Shown here: positions 38,839 to 48,286 of the stretch, piece by piece
Position numbering within the stretch: position 1 is the stretch's first letter
Layout of the letters: every line of letters starts with the position of its first letter
Assembly: GCA_013396635.1 (NCBI GenBank)
Contig: WBMW01003926.1
Span: forward strand, 1,258,965-1,322,964
Direction of reading: 5' to 3'
Origin: Penelope pileata
Lineage: Eukaryota; Chordata; Aves; Galliformes; Cracidae
Length of the DNA stretch: 64,000 bases
Program-made: the position numbers and the translations under genes
The notes under the pieces: model-generated
What the model saw: only the letters and a program-made list of their open reading frames with translations
What the model was told of the DNA's origin: nothing
Database searches by the model: none

Positions 38839-39800
38839 CAGGCATGTCCAACCCATGGCCCAGCACAGCCCCCAGTGTGGCCCACCCCATGCTGCTGGGC
38901 CATCATGGTTCTGCCCCACTGAGCAGCCCTGCCCAGCCCCGGGCACGCACCCATCGCTCAGCAACACCCAAACATCGGTGTGTGATGGGCACGGAGCTGA
39001 AGCCAGGACACAGGGAGGGTGCAGTGCGGTGCTAACTCAAGGGATGGCCAATAATTGTGTGCGGTTTGATACATTGGGCTAAACGCGGTCCTTGAAAAAC
39101 ATGCAGCCTTGCTTTCTGTTCTCATAGAATCATAGAAACACTAGGCTGGAAAGGACCTACAAGATCATCTAGTCCAACCGTCCTCCTATCACCATCCCTA
39201 CCCTGTTGAGAAAGGAATTTGAGAATAGGTTTCAAGATTGCCATAAATTCATCAGTTTTTTGGTACATTTGCAACTCTATTTTCAGTCGATATCAATGCA
39301 TCACCTGCAAATTTTCAAATGGAACTTATGGAGTTGCAATCAGACATTCAACTCCAAGAAAAATGTGATCATGTCTCTTCACTGGACTTCCATAAGCCCT
39401 CTCTTACCAGAGAAACACATCCCTGCCTTCACAATCACATCTTCTTTGCATCACCACTTTTTGGCAGTACGTCCATTTGTGAACAACTGTTCTCAAGGTT
39501 GAAACACAGGAAGAGTAAAATTCCATCAAAACTCTGACAAACACCTTGAGAGCTCGCTGTGAACTGCAGCCACTTCCATCGAACCAGTCTGATGCATCAG
39601 TTTCACAAAAACAACCTCAAATATCCCCCTAGTTTGATGGCTTTGTTGCTTTTTAATGTTTTAATTAAAAATATATAAAGAAATAAGTTTTGTTAGTTAC
39701 ATACATTGATTATATAACATATTTTGTAAGCAGCCCAAGACAATTCCTCTTCTTTCAAGAGGAGTGAACATTTTGGCAAGCCAAGGGTTGGACACCCATT
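38839..39800 (+). mobile_element. Non-autonomous hAT (Charlie-like) transposon, copy 3, with nested CR1
   Basis: The ends are CAGGCATGTCCAACCC and TTGGACACCCATT. The flanking 8-mers TTTGAGCA (38831-38838) and CTTTAGCA (39801-39808) agree at six of eight bases. It keeps the same decayed hAT transposase segment plus a further stretch, STSICEQLFSRLKHRKSKI, typical of the hAT dimerisation region. It is interrupted by a CR1 piece at 39121-39202. Its 3' part from 39510 is repeated at 41196-41486 within the suspected assembly duplication. Confidence 0.85.
39121..39202 (-). mobile_element. CR1 3'-end fragment nested in hAT copy 3
   Basis: Reads as a reverse-strand CR1 tail (CATAGAATCATAGAAAC, then GGCTGGAAAGGACC and AAGATCATCTAGTCCAAC). 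Copy 2 of the host hAT element is uninterrupted at the matching place (around 23240). CTGTT occurs on both sides (39116-39120 and 39203-39207), consistent with a 5-bp target duplication. Confidence 0.88.
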
Positions 39801-40681
39801 CTTTAGCATATTATGACTCAACATTCTGGGAAACAGAAACAATTTTTATATTGTTAAAAATAAACAAACAAACAAACGACTCAAGCAGGCAGTCAGCTAA
39901 TAAACACAATATTTACCATTTAATGCTGCAAGATGCCTAGGGCGATAAGGAGTCTCACAGGATCTCCTCAGGGATTTTTTTTGCCACCTCAGACCCCAAC
40001 ATCTCGCCCCACGCTTTGTAGACCCATTGGCATCACCGCCATTTTAGATTTCATCCAATACTGTGCTGATTTCTACCATGTGAAGTTACCCAAACTCCAA
40101 AGAATTCCTCTAATCTCCTCAGAGAACATCCAGCAGCACTACCACTGTTATTTTTCTGTATCCACCAGCGTCACATCACTGCTTCTATACAACCCTCAGA
40201 GTTAGAATCTACAACACTGCTCATAGGAATAGGCAAAATAAATCACAGAAAAAATACGCTGAAATTCACATCTGTATCAAAACATTGCAAGCGTTGCAAA
40301 TAATCTCTAAGAGGAGCAGAGCTAAAAGGATGGTGAATAGAAACCAGCAGCTTACCTGTTCCTTTGCACGGCGGCCGTAGGAGCTGAAGTGGTGGTTGCA
40401 GCCGTGTTGGATGGCCGCCCTCACGTTGCCTCAGTCCTTTGGCTGTATTTCTTCCCATTTCTCATCCTAGTCAGCAACCTCTACATCTGCATTGCTTTAA
40501 TTCTCCGTTATGTGCAGTATTCAAAAAAATTTCTTCTCTGAAAGAGCCATCAGGCACTGGCACAGCTGCCAGGGAGTGGGGCAGTCACTGTCCCTGGGGG
40601 TGTTCCAGCCCCGTGGAGATGTGGCACTGAGGGACATGGCTCAGTGGCATGGTGGGGTGGGTGGGGTGGGCTGGGGGATCT
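39510..40681. repeat. Block A, first appearance (1.17 kb)
   Basis: Near-identical to 41196-42368, with an offset of 1686 and few differences (for example G/A at 40292, C/T in the CR1, and one base more in the second copy's G-run). It contains the hAT copy 3 tail, a unique stretch and a CR1. Because the second copy begins and ends at single Ns, this is probably an assembly duplication of overlapping contigs or haplotypes. Confidence 0.9.
40356..40470 (-). other. Candidate minus-strand exon upstream of CDKN3
   Basis: On the minus strand a good donor (GGAACAG|GTAAGC, GT at 40355-40354) ends a short CpG-containing stretch (GGCGGCCATCC and GGCCGCCGTGC) in otherwise AT-rich DNA. It could be the first exon of a transcript running away from CDKN3. 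No protein family is recognised. The second appearance is at 42042-42156. Confidence 0.3.
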
Positions 40682-40720
40682 CAGAGGGTTTTCCCAACCT
40701 GAATGACTCTACGATCATTC
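40521..40720 (+). mobile_element. CR1 LINE 3' fragment
   Basis: AAAAATTTCTTCTCTGAAAG, GGCACTGGCACAGCTGCCAG, GGGACATGGCTCAGTGGCAT and a tail of TTCCCAACCTGAATGACTC. It contains a strong G-quadruplex-type run at 40653-40677. Most of it reappears at 42207-42368 in the duplicated block. Confidence 0.93.
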
Positions 40721-41002
40721 CTTAACACACTGGTCTTCTCCTTGGTCCTCTTGTCACCTATTTCTTCATTCCTTGAAGAATTTCAGCCCTAAATCCAGCC
40801 TGAATTCCTCCATTCCCTGACCATCCTGCGACACCAAGCAACTTGTTGCTGCTGTTCCATTAACGACAAGCGCCATTAACGCCTCCGGCTGTGGAACGAG
40901 GGCTGCTAATGCAGAGCTAAAACCCAAAAGCTCCACTGCAGAGCTTGCACTGACCCTGCTGAGTGTCCCACCAAACTCAGAGAGCTGGAACGGAGCCTTT
41001 CT

Positions 41003-41194
41003 GCTGAATGCAAACATTTGGATCCTTGTGCGTCCCTCCCAGCTCAGGACATTCTGTGATGATCAATTTATGCATTTCTTCCTGCTAATTAATGGGCCTG
41101 CTCTCCCTCCCAAGGGCTCACTTCTCAGAAAGGGCTCTTTCCTTTTTGCCATGACACAGACAGGTGGAAACCAAAGGCCGGAGCTGCAGTGCCA
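41003..41194. repeat. Block C, first appearance (192 bp)
   Basis: Same as 42370-42561 with an offset of 1367, from GCTGAATGCAAACATTTGG to GAGCTGCAGTGCCA. It ends at N41195, where the sequence jumps back into block A. Confidence 0.9.
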
Positions 41195-41195
41195 N

Positions 41196-42368
41196 GAAGA
41201 GTAAAATTCCATCAAAACTCTGACAAACACCTTGAGAGCTCGCTGTGAACTGCAGCCACTTCCATCGAACCAGTCTGATGCATCAGTTTCACAAAAACAA
41301 CCTCAAATATCCCCCTAGTTTGATGGCTTTGTTGCTTTTTAATGTTTTAATTAAAAATATATAAAGAAATAAGTTTTGTTAGTTACATACATTGATTATA
41401 TAACATATTTTGTAAGCAGCCCAAGACAATTCCTCTTCTTTCAAGAGGAGTGAACATTTTGGCAAGCCAAGGGTTGGACACCCATTCTTTAGCATATTAT
41501 GACTCAACATTCTGGGAAACAGAAACAATTTTTATATTGTTAAAAATAAACAAACAAACAAACGACTCAAGCAGGCAGTCAGCTAATAAACACAATATTT
41601 ACCATTTAATGCTGCAAGATGCCTAGGGCGATAAGGAGTCTCACAGGATCTCCTCAGGGATTTTTTTTGCCACCTCAGACCCCAACATCTCGCCCCACGC
41701 TTTGTAGACCCATTGGCATCACCGCCATTTTAGATTTCATCCAATACTGTGCTGATTTCTACCATGTGAAGTTACCCAAACTCCAAAGAATTCCTCTAAT
41801 CTCCTCAGAGAACATCCAGCAGCACTACCACTGTTATTTTTCTGTATCCACCAGCGTCACATCACTGCTTCTATACAACCCTCAGAGTTAGAATCTACAA
41901 CACTGCTCATAGGAATAGGCAAAATAAATCACAGAAAAAATACGCTGAAATTCACATCTGTATCAAAACATTGCAAGCATTGCAAATAATCTCTAAGAGG
42001 AGCAGAGCTAAAAGGATGGTGAATAGAAACCAGCAGCTTACCTGTTCCTTTGCACGGCGGCCGTAGGAGCTGAAGTGGTGGTTGCAGCCGTGTTGGATGG
42101 CCGCCCTCACGTTGCCTCAGTCCTTTGGCTGTATTTCTTCCCATTTCTCATCCTAGTCAGCAACCTCTACATCTGCATTGCTTTAATTCTCCGTTATGTG
42201 CAGTATTCAAAAAAATTTCTTCTCTGAAAGAGCCATCAGGCACTGGCACAGCTGCCAGGGAGTGGGGCAGTCACCGTCCCTGGGGGTGTTCCAGCCCCGT
42301 GGAGATGTGGCACTGAGGGACATGGCTCAGTGGCATGGTGGGGTGGGTGGGGTTGGGCTGGGGGATCT
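41196..42368. repeat. Block A, second appearance between two Ns
   Basis: Begins right after N41195 in the middle of the hAT tail and ends right before N42369 in the middle of the CR1. Neither end is a biological boundary. This is the signature of a redundant contig placed in line. Confidence 0.9.
42207..42368 (+). mobile_element. Second appearance of the same CR1, cut at an N
   Basis: Near-identical to 40521-40681, with a C/T difference and a one-base length difference in the G-run. It stops at the single N at 42369. It belongs to the suspected false duplication and is probably not a separate insertion. Confidence 0.85.
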
Positions 42369-42369
42369 N

Positions 42370-42561
42370 GCTGAATGCAAACATTTGGATCCTTGTGCGT
42401 CCCTCCCAGCTCAGGACATTCTGTGATGATCAATTTATGCATTTCTTCCTGCTAATTAATGGGCCTGCTCTCCCTCCCAAGGGCTCACTTCTCAGAAAGG
42501 GCTCTTTCCTTTTTGCCATGACACAGACAGGTGGAAACCAAAGGCCGGAGCTGCAGTGCCA
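42370..42561. repeat. Block C, second appearance, leading into the CDKN3 promoter
   Basis: Starts directly after N42369 and repeats 41003-41194, then continues into unique sequence and the CDKN3 promoter. It shows that the contig carrying CDKN3 overlaps the one ending at 41194. Confidence 0.9.
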
Positions 42562-42835
42562 GTCAGCATTCTGTGCTAAGCTCCTCCCTGCAAAAAAAAC
42601 TTGCTTCAAGAGCAGCTTCCCAGATGAACAGGGCAGAAACAACTTGGAAGCAGCTCAGTGCATGCCAGCAGAGGGCTATTTCCACCCAGTTTTCATTCAG
42701 AAACACAAAGCTGAGTTTAGAAAGGACTTAAAGCGAGCAGCGAGGAACGGCCCGTGGACCCCAGCCCTCACACGGTCCTCACAGGACCCCTTCCGCACCC
42801 AACAGACGCTCCCCTTCCCGCCACATCGCCGCCAG

Positions 42836-43021
42836 CCAATCAGCCCGCTTCTCCTCCGCCAACCACCAATCAGAACGCTCCTCTTCGCGAGAGCCGCTGC
42901 AAGGCCACTCAGTTCCTATTGGACGATGAGGAGGGGAACCGCTCGGCCAATAAGGCGCCGCGGGCGGGGGGGGCTGAATTTAAACCGGCGGCGGGAGGGG
43001 AGCGGCGCCATCTTGGAGCCG
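42836..43021 (+). promoter_or_regulatory. CDKN3: CDKN3 core promoter: four CCAAT boxes, CHR-like element, 5' UTR exon
   Basis: CCAAT boxes lie at 42836-42840 and 42866-42870, an inverted one (ATTGG) at 42918-42922, and a fourth CCAAT at 42947-42951. A TTTAAA cell-cycle homology region (CHR)-like hexamer sits at 42979-42984, next to a GGCGG run. No TATA box is seen in the usual place. NF-Y boxes about 30 bp apart followed by a CHR are the known layout of DREAM/MuvB-controlled G2/M genes, and CDKN3 is such a gene in mammals. Transcription probably starts near 43000 at the GCCATCTTGG (YY1-like) motif at 43007-43016. A non-coding first exon would end at 43021 (CCG|GTGAGG) and splice to the acceptor ending at 43123. 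Motifs are seen; function and start site are inferred. Confidence 0.7.
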
Positions 43022-43320
43022 GTGAGGGCAGGGGCTGGGTCTTGGGGCGGGGGCTCCGCAGCTCCGCTTGCTTCTGAGGAAAAGAGAGGACCCCGTGTGA
43101 GTTCTCGCTTTGTCCCGCCGCAGCCCTGCAGCATGCAAGCAGCCGGTTTCGACTCCTCGGATGACGAGGTTCCTGAGGAGGAGGAGCAGCCGCCGCTGGC
43201 GGTGTCGTGGTGAGGAGCGGGGCCGTAGCGCCGGGGCGGGGCCGTGTCGCCGCGGTGGGTGTGGGAGCGGGGCGGGGCCGCGTTAACGCCTCTCGCGGGG
43301 CTGTGTGAGGAGGTGCGCTG
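42880..43320. promoter_or_regulatory. CpG island over the CDKN3 5' end
   Basis: A GC-rich, CpG-dense stretch spans the promoter, the first coding exon and the start of intron 1. GC boxes (GGGGCGGGG type) occur repeatedly between about 43230 and 43285. This is typical of a broadly expressed vertebrate promoter. Borders are estimated by eye. Confidence 0.75.
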
Positions 43321-46300
43321 CTAAACGTGGTTCCCTTCTTTAACGTTGTAAAAAAGACCTCTAAAAGCGTCTACAAAAGCTTACAGCCACCGGGATGCAC
43401 ACTGGCAACAGTTTTGTTCTTAAAATCCTGCTATAAATAAATAATTCTGCTCATGGTCCCGCAGAAAATGAGCGTCTAGTGAGGAGTTATTGCTTTGAAT
43501 AACCAAAATGTTGTTTTAACATAACTTCTATTTCCTGACAGGCTGCCCCTGGCCCCTGCCTACGCCTCCACGTTCCTGGGGCTGTGCCCCCTCCCAGGTA
43601 AGGGCCCTGCCTGAGATCTGCAGTGTTTGAAGCTGAGGAGGGGAAATATCTCCTCTGCCCCAGAATTCTGTGTTCCTTTATTTGGCAGGGTCTTATTTTG
43701 TGATGTACGGCTGGAACCAGTGTTTAAAAACACCAGAGAATATCTTAATGCAATGTCATCTGGTGGAGCGATAAGAGCATAACAGCTTTCCTCCATTATC
43801 AGCTAAAATGTTTACTTTTCAACCTTGCTATTTGCGGCAACAGAATTGGAACAAGACTGGGCTGACAATTCTTTTGTGATATATTTGGCCCAAGTTCTGC
43901 TCACCTGCTGCACTGCCACCTCTCTACCACCCTCCTTCAGTGGTTGGGTTGTGCCACTATTTGCCATAATAAAAAAATGAGCACAGCAGCTTCCCCCATG
44001 GTTTTAACTACCAGAGCTGCAGCCATGGGGCATCTGCTGTGCTCCCAAGAGATAAGGACAGCTGGTGACAGTAGAAGCTTCCTCGCTTCATCTGAAGCAG
44101 TTACCTGACCTTTGTTAGCCAAGCCTGAGAAATGAAACTTGGGACTAATTCCATGCTAAAGAACTGGAAAACGACACTGAAAAATGCTTAAATGTAAGAT
44201 TTCTTGAATTAGGTGATGCCAGTGCTGGTGAGAATCCCACTAACACTTGAACACCAGCTAAAATACACCAAAAATCCCTTTCACGTTGTTTTATTTGTGG
44301 CTTTGGGTCTTTGTTGTTGTCTTTGGGTTTTTAGTTTTTTTTTTTTCCAATTATAGTCTGATTTATAATATCCCAAACTTTTAATCTGTGAGATGCACAA
44401 CAGCTTAAAACCTTGGGTGACTTTAAAAACCCTGTTGCTTTGCAGTATTAAGCAGATAATGGTATTTAAACTGTCTTCCACATGAGCAATCTATCTGCAA
44501 AACTAAGATCTGTTGTTGTGGGAGTGTGGCTTTGGTGCTGGAGGGAGGCAGTCTGCCTGCTGTCCTCCAGTTGTAGCAGCCACTTCATAAATATCTGCTG
44601 TGTGGGTCATAACCAGCCCTCCTAATTTCTTTTAGGTTGCAGATTTAAGGATGTGAGAAGGAATCTTCAGAAAGATATCGGTGAGTCTTCTGGCTAGAAT
44701 CTCAGTGCCTCTCATTTCTGTGGAATGGGTAAGAACAATGTGCAGGTAAAATGAAAGTCAAGGGTGCTCCCTACAGGCTAGAGGTTTGCCTTGCCTCAGC
44801 CTGCAGGCTGGTGGAGTTGCTCTTAATCTAACCTGGGCATAAGGATCCAGACACTGAGTGTTTGAACCATACATATATTGAATATATACCCAGGGTATTA
44901 ACAGGCTGGAGCTACGCAGGTATCTGTGTATTTCTCACATTAACTGAGCTCTCCTGCGTTACATGCCACATACATGACAAGGGCAACCTCAAAGCAGCTA
45001 GAACTAAGGTGATTTACAGGCCTATGATCTCCCCTTCCCAGGAAAAAGTGAGAAGAGGATAGAAAAGATTAAATTGTGTAAAAAAATCGTGCTTAATTCA
45101 GCTGTAAGGGCTAGTAGCGTAGAAACTAACAGCAAGAAAACAGTGTTTGGACAGTTGTAGCCTTGTTTAAGCCAGCAGTTGTTACCAGGACTGTTCTGAG
45201 TGCTGATGTGATTTCCAGGGAGGCTTATCTCAAGGCTGACTCTGAACGGAGAAAATTCCTCTCGTGGGTTATTGGAAGGCAAATGTAGGTGAAACTCAAT
45301 AATAGAACTCAATGCTGCTCAAAGCAAAATTGCTAACTTCTGTTGTCTTCAAAGATTAAACAAAGGAATCAGGACCAAGTAGTTAATCTGCTTATCCTGA
45401 AGCTTGATAGGCTTTTCTTTATTTGCAAGTGTCTTAATCTGTTGGCAGATGAACTAAAGAGCTATGGGACGCAGGATATATTTGTGCTTTGTACCAAAGG
45501 AGAGCTCTTCAAATACCGAGTACCAAGCCTTATAGACACCTACCAGCAGCACGGGATCTGCGTGCACCACTACCCTGTCGTGGATGGAGACACTCCTGAC
45601 ATTGCCACGTGCTGCAAGATTCTGGAGGATCTCAGAAGCTGCCTGGAGGGCAACCACAAGACAATCGTGCAGTAGGTTCTGCGTCCTTCACCACACATTC
45701 CTGTGTGAGCAGCTGGAATGAATCCTGGCAAAAGACAGCCCCTTCCTTCGGGGTTAGATCAAGCTGTGGAAAGCTTCTTGTGCCTCTTTGGAGCTAGCTT
45801 GGCCTTTGTAAGATCTGTATCTCCCTCTTTCCCTTGCTCTGTCCTGCAAATGCTTCAAAATGTGAATGGCACCACATGACTCTGTGCTGCTAACCTAGCT
45901 TGATATCAGGTATATAGTAGGAGTTGTAAGCTAAAGTTAGCATTGTCAGAGGATAGCATACCCCTAGGCTGTTTACCAGAGGCTCTGTGGGTTCTAGCAG
46001 TGCAAAATTCACTTTTAAAATTGCATAAAACTGATTTGAAGTTGTATCTTCAGGCGTTTGTAGTTGAGCTCAGGGTGGAGAGAAAGGGCTTCCCAGACTC
46101 ATGTTCCTGAGGGAACCTGCTGACAGCTGCCTGCACAGCCACTGAAGTTCTTGGGCTTCCTGCTGATGCAGAAGGCTGCTGCTGTCATTAGCTCACAACT
46201 GTTATCCAAATTTTAAACTGGAGTAGGATTTAAAAAAAAAAAGTGTTCCTCTTTGTGTCTTTTATTGTTCTCCTATGCCTTTGGGACTATTATCATGAAT

Positions 46301-48286
46301 GAAGAGGAGCTTTAAAACTGCAGATTCTCTTAAAAAAGAAAAAAAGACAATCAAAAAGGCAGATCTAGGAATTCTGACTATCCCCCTTTGATTCTTACAC
46401 GGCTTTCTTGCACCATTGCTTCCCTTGATAATACTAAGGCGAGAATCCTATCTTACCTACTGAGGAGGCTGTGGGTGTTGCACTGTACTACAGCTCCTTA
46501 AACCAAACATTCTCTTCTCTTTCAGCTGTTACGGTGGCCTTGGACGCTCGTGTCTCAGTAAGTAGCTGCCTTTCCCCTCTCAATGCCTGTTTAACTAACC
46601 TGCTTTACACAGCCATTCCCATGAGACAGCACTGTCTAAAGGTTGCAGCAGGTGGGTGGAACAAAGGGCATCAGACAGCACTTGGACCTTTTATCAGCAG
46701 ATCTGTGACCCTGGTGTGATGGGGTTGGGTTTTGCTAGAGTGGTTGTCATGGAGGAGACCCATTACTGTGGAAATGTTCTGGGCACAGCAAGAGGAGCTC
46801 AGGAGAATACATGGATTTTTCCCCTTTCCCTTGCAGTAGCTGCGTGCCTTCTGCTTCAGCTTTTGGATGTAGTGACACCTCAGCAAGCCATAGACAGACT
46901 CAGAGACTTAAGAGGACCTGGAGCAATACAGACAATCAAGGTAACGAGGCTGCAGCAGGTAACAGATTGGTTGAAATGAGAGAGTTTGGACAGTCCTCCC
47001 CTCCCCTCCACAAAGGGATCCCTCTCTCTTTGAGATGCTCCACAGCTGCTGTCCCTGCTGCTCTCCTGGGTTTGAGCTGCTTCTGGCATTTTGCTTTCAT
47101 GCTGATCCATTTTGGTCTGCCCGTACGGAATTCAACACTTGTCCTGCTTGTCTGCTCTTTGCTGTCATTAATAACTCATTGCTCTCTTGTCTTTATCCCT
47201 GCTCGTAACTCACTAAGCTGTTGTCTCTCTTTCTGTTGTCATTCTCTCCTCATGGTTTGGATGCCTGCTTAATCGTTCTTTTTCTTCCATCCCTCTAACG
47301 CAGCTTGCTGTGTTTGTCTTCTGTAGCTGCCACATCCATGCACTAGCAGTCTTCTTTTAAGTACCCCTCACACCAATGTTAAATCCTACATGAAAAGAGG
47401 CCTAAGTTGCTGAACAATTGTTTTTCTTGTTCTGGTGGGGGTTCTAGCTACTCTTGTGTCAACAGAAGTACCTACAAAGTTAGGTTCTTAAAATAGTTTC
47501 TTGTACAGGTGAGGAAAGCTGACATCTAATCAGTTTACGAGGCAGGAGTTTCCAAGAAAAAGGAGTTACCTAAAGCCTATCTCCTTACCAGCTCTGTGGA
47601 AGCCAAATCTTGTTAGAACTATTTGTTGAGAATCTATTTTCCACAAACCAGGAGGGCAGACGGGGAGCAGCTTGCATCCTTGCTTGAAGAGGGGGGGAAA
47701 GATAAGTGCAAACATTGTGTGAAGCCTTCACAGGTGCTTGGGTTGGGTGGTCTCTCCTTTAGCCTGTGACATTACCTCATTTTGAGCTCTTAGTACTCCA
47801 AATGATGTATGGGTTGACTTAGGAGCTCTTAGTGCAAATTGGCAAATTGTTGTGCCCTGTTATACTGACTGAGAGCTGTGTTCTGTGCCACAGACTCACT
47901 GTGGGGAGAGCAGTATTCTCATTGACCCGAATAAAGCAGCTTTGAGCTCTGATGTGGAACTCCCACCTACCTGGAGTTAGCTCGGGTTCACATGTGAACC
48001 CATTCTGGCAGCTGTAGCTAAGATCATGTAATCTGTCCAGTGGTGGAAAATTCCAGAGCATTTGGAGTAAGCACTAAAAGAACTGAACAGACCTGGAGGG
48101 TGCTGTTTGGATCCTGGGGAATCCAACAGCTTTTTAGGATGGGTAGTACCTGCTCCAGAAGTACACAGCCCTCATGCCAAATCCGATTGTGTTTTTCAGC
48201 AATACAATTATATCCATGACTTCCGAGAGAAAGTAGCTGCACACCTGGCCACAAAGGATACAGTGTTACGATCAGTGTCCCGGTAA
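43133..48286 (+). CDS. CDKN3: Cyclin-dependent kinase inhibitor 3 (KAP), dual-specificity phosphatase, 7 coding exons
   Basis: CDKN3/KAP removes the activating T-loop phosphate from CDK2 and related kinases. Coding exons are 43133-43209, 43542-43597, 44636-44680, 45449-45671, 46526-46557, 46837-46940 and 48200-48286. All junctions are GT-AG, and they splice to 624 nt, a 207-residue protein (human 212). Seen directly: the N-terminal FDSSDDE acidic stretch (residues 6-12), FKDVRRNLQKD (48-58), the general-acid loop DGDTPD with Asp105, and the HCxxxxxR signature HCYGGLGRS with Cys135 and Arg141. Residues 156-176 (TPQQAIDRLRDLRGPGAIQT) and the C-terminal SVSR also match the family. The His134 codon is split across the exon 4/5 boundary, directly before the catalytic Cys. 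The exon 5/6 split codon reads Ile145, where I recall Val in human. The start was chosen because the upstream exon contains no ATG and this Met directly precedes the conserved FDSS. The gene looks intact. It converges with CNIH1. Confidence 0.97.
43210..48199 (+). other. CDKN3 introns
   Basis: Introns are 43210-43541, 43598-44635, 44681-45448, 45672-46525, 46558-46836 and 46941-48199. I see no CR1, no second gene and no sign of an internal promoter. They contain only short homopolymer runs, for example poly-T near 44336-44346 and an A-run near 46231. Several introns are under 400 bp, in keeping with a compact bird gene. Confidence 0.85.

Noticed and set aside
42335..43213. A 292-codon frame that ends in the CDKN3 N-terminus
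   Set aside because: It reads through an N, promoter CCAAT boxes and the probable 5' intron before reaching the real start at 43133. Only the last 26 codons are CDKN3.
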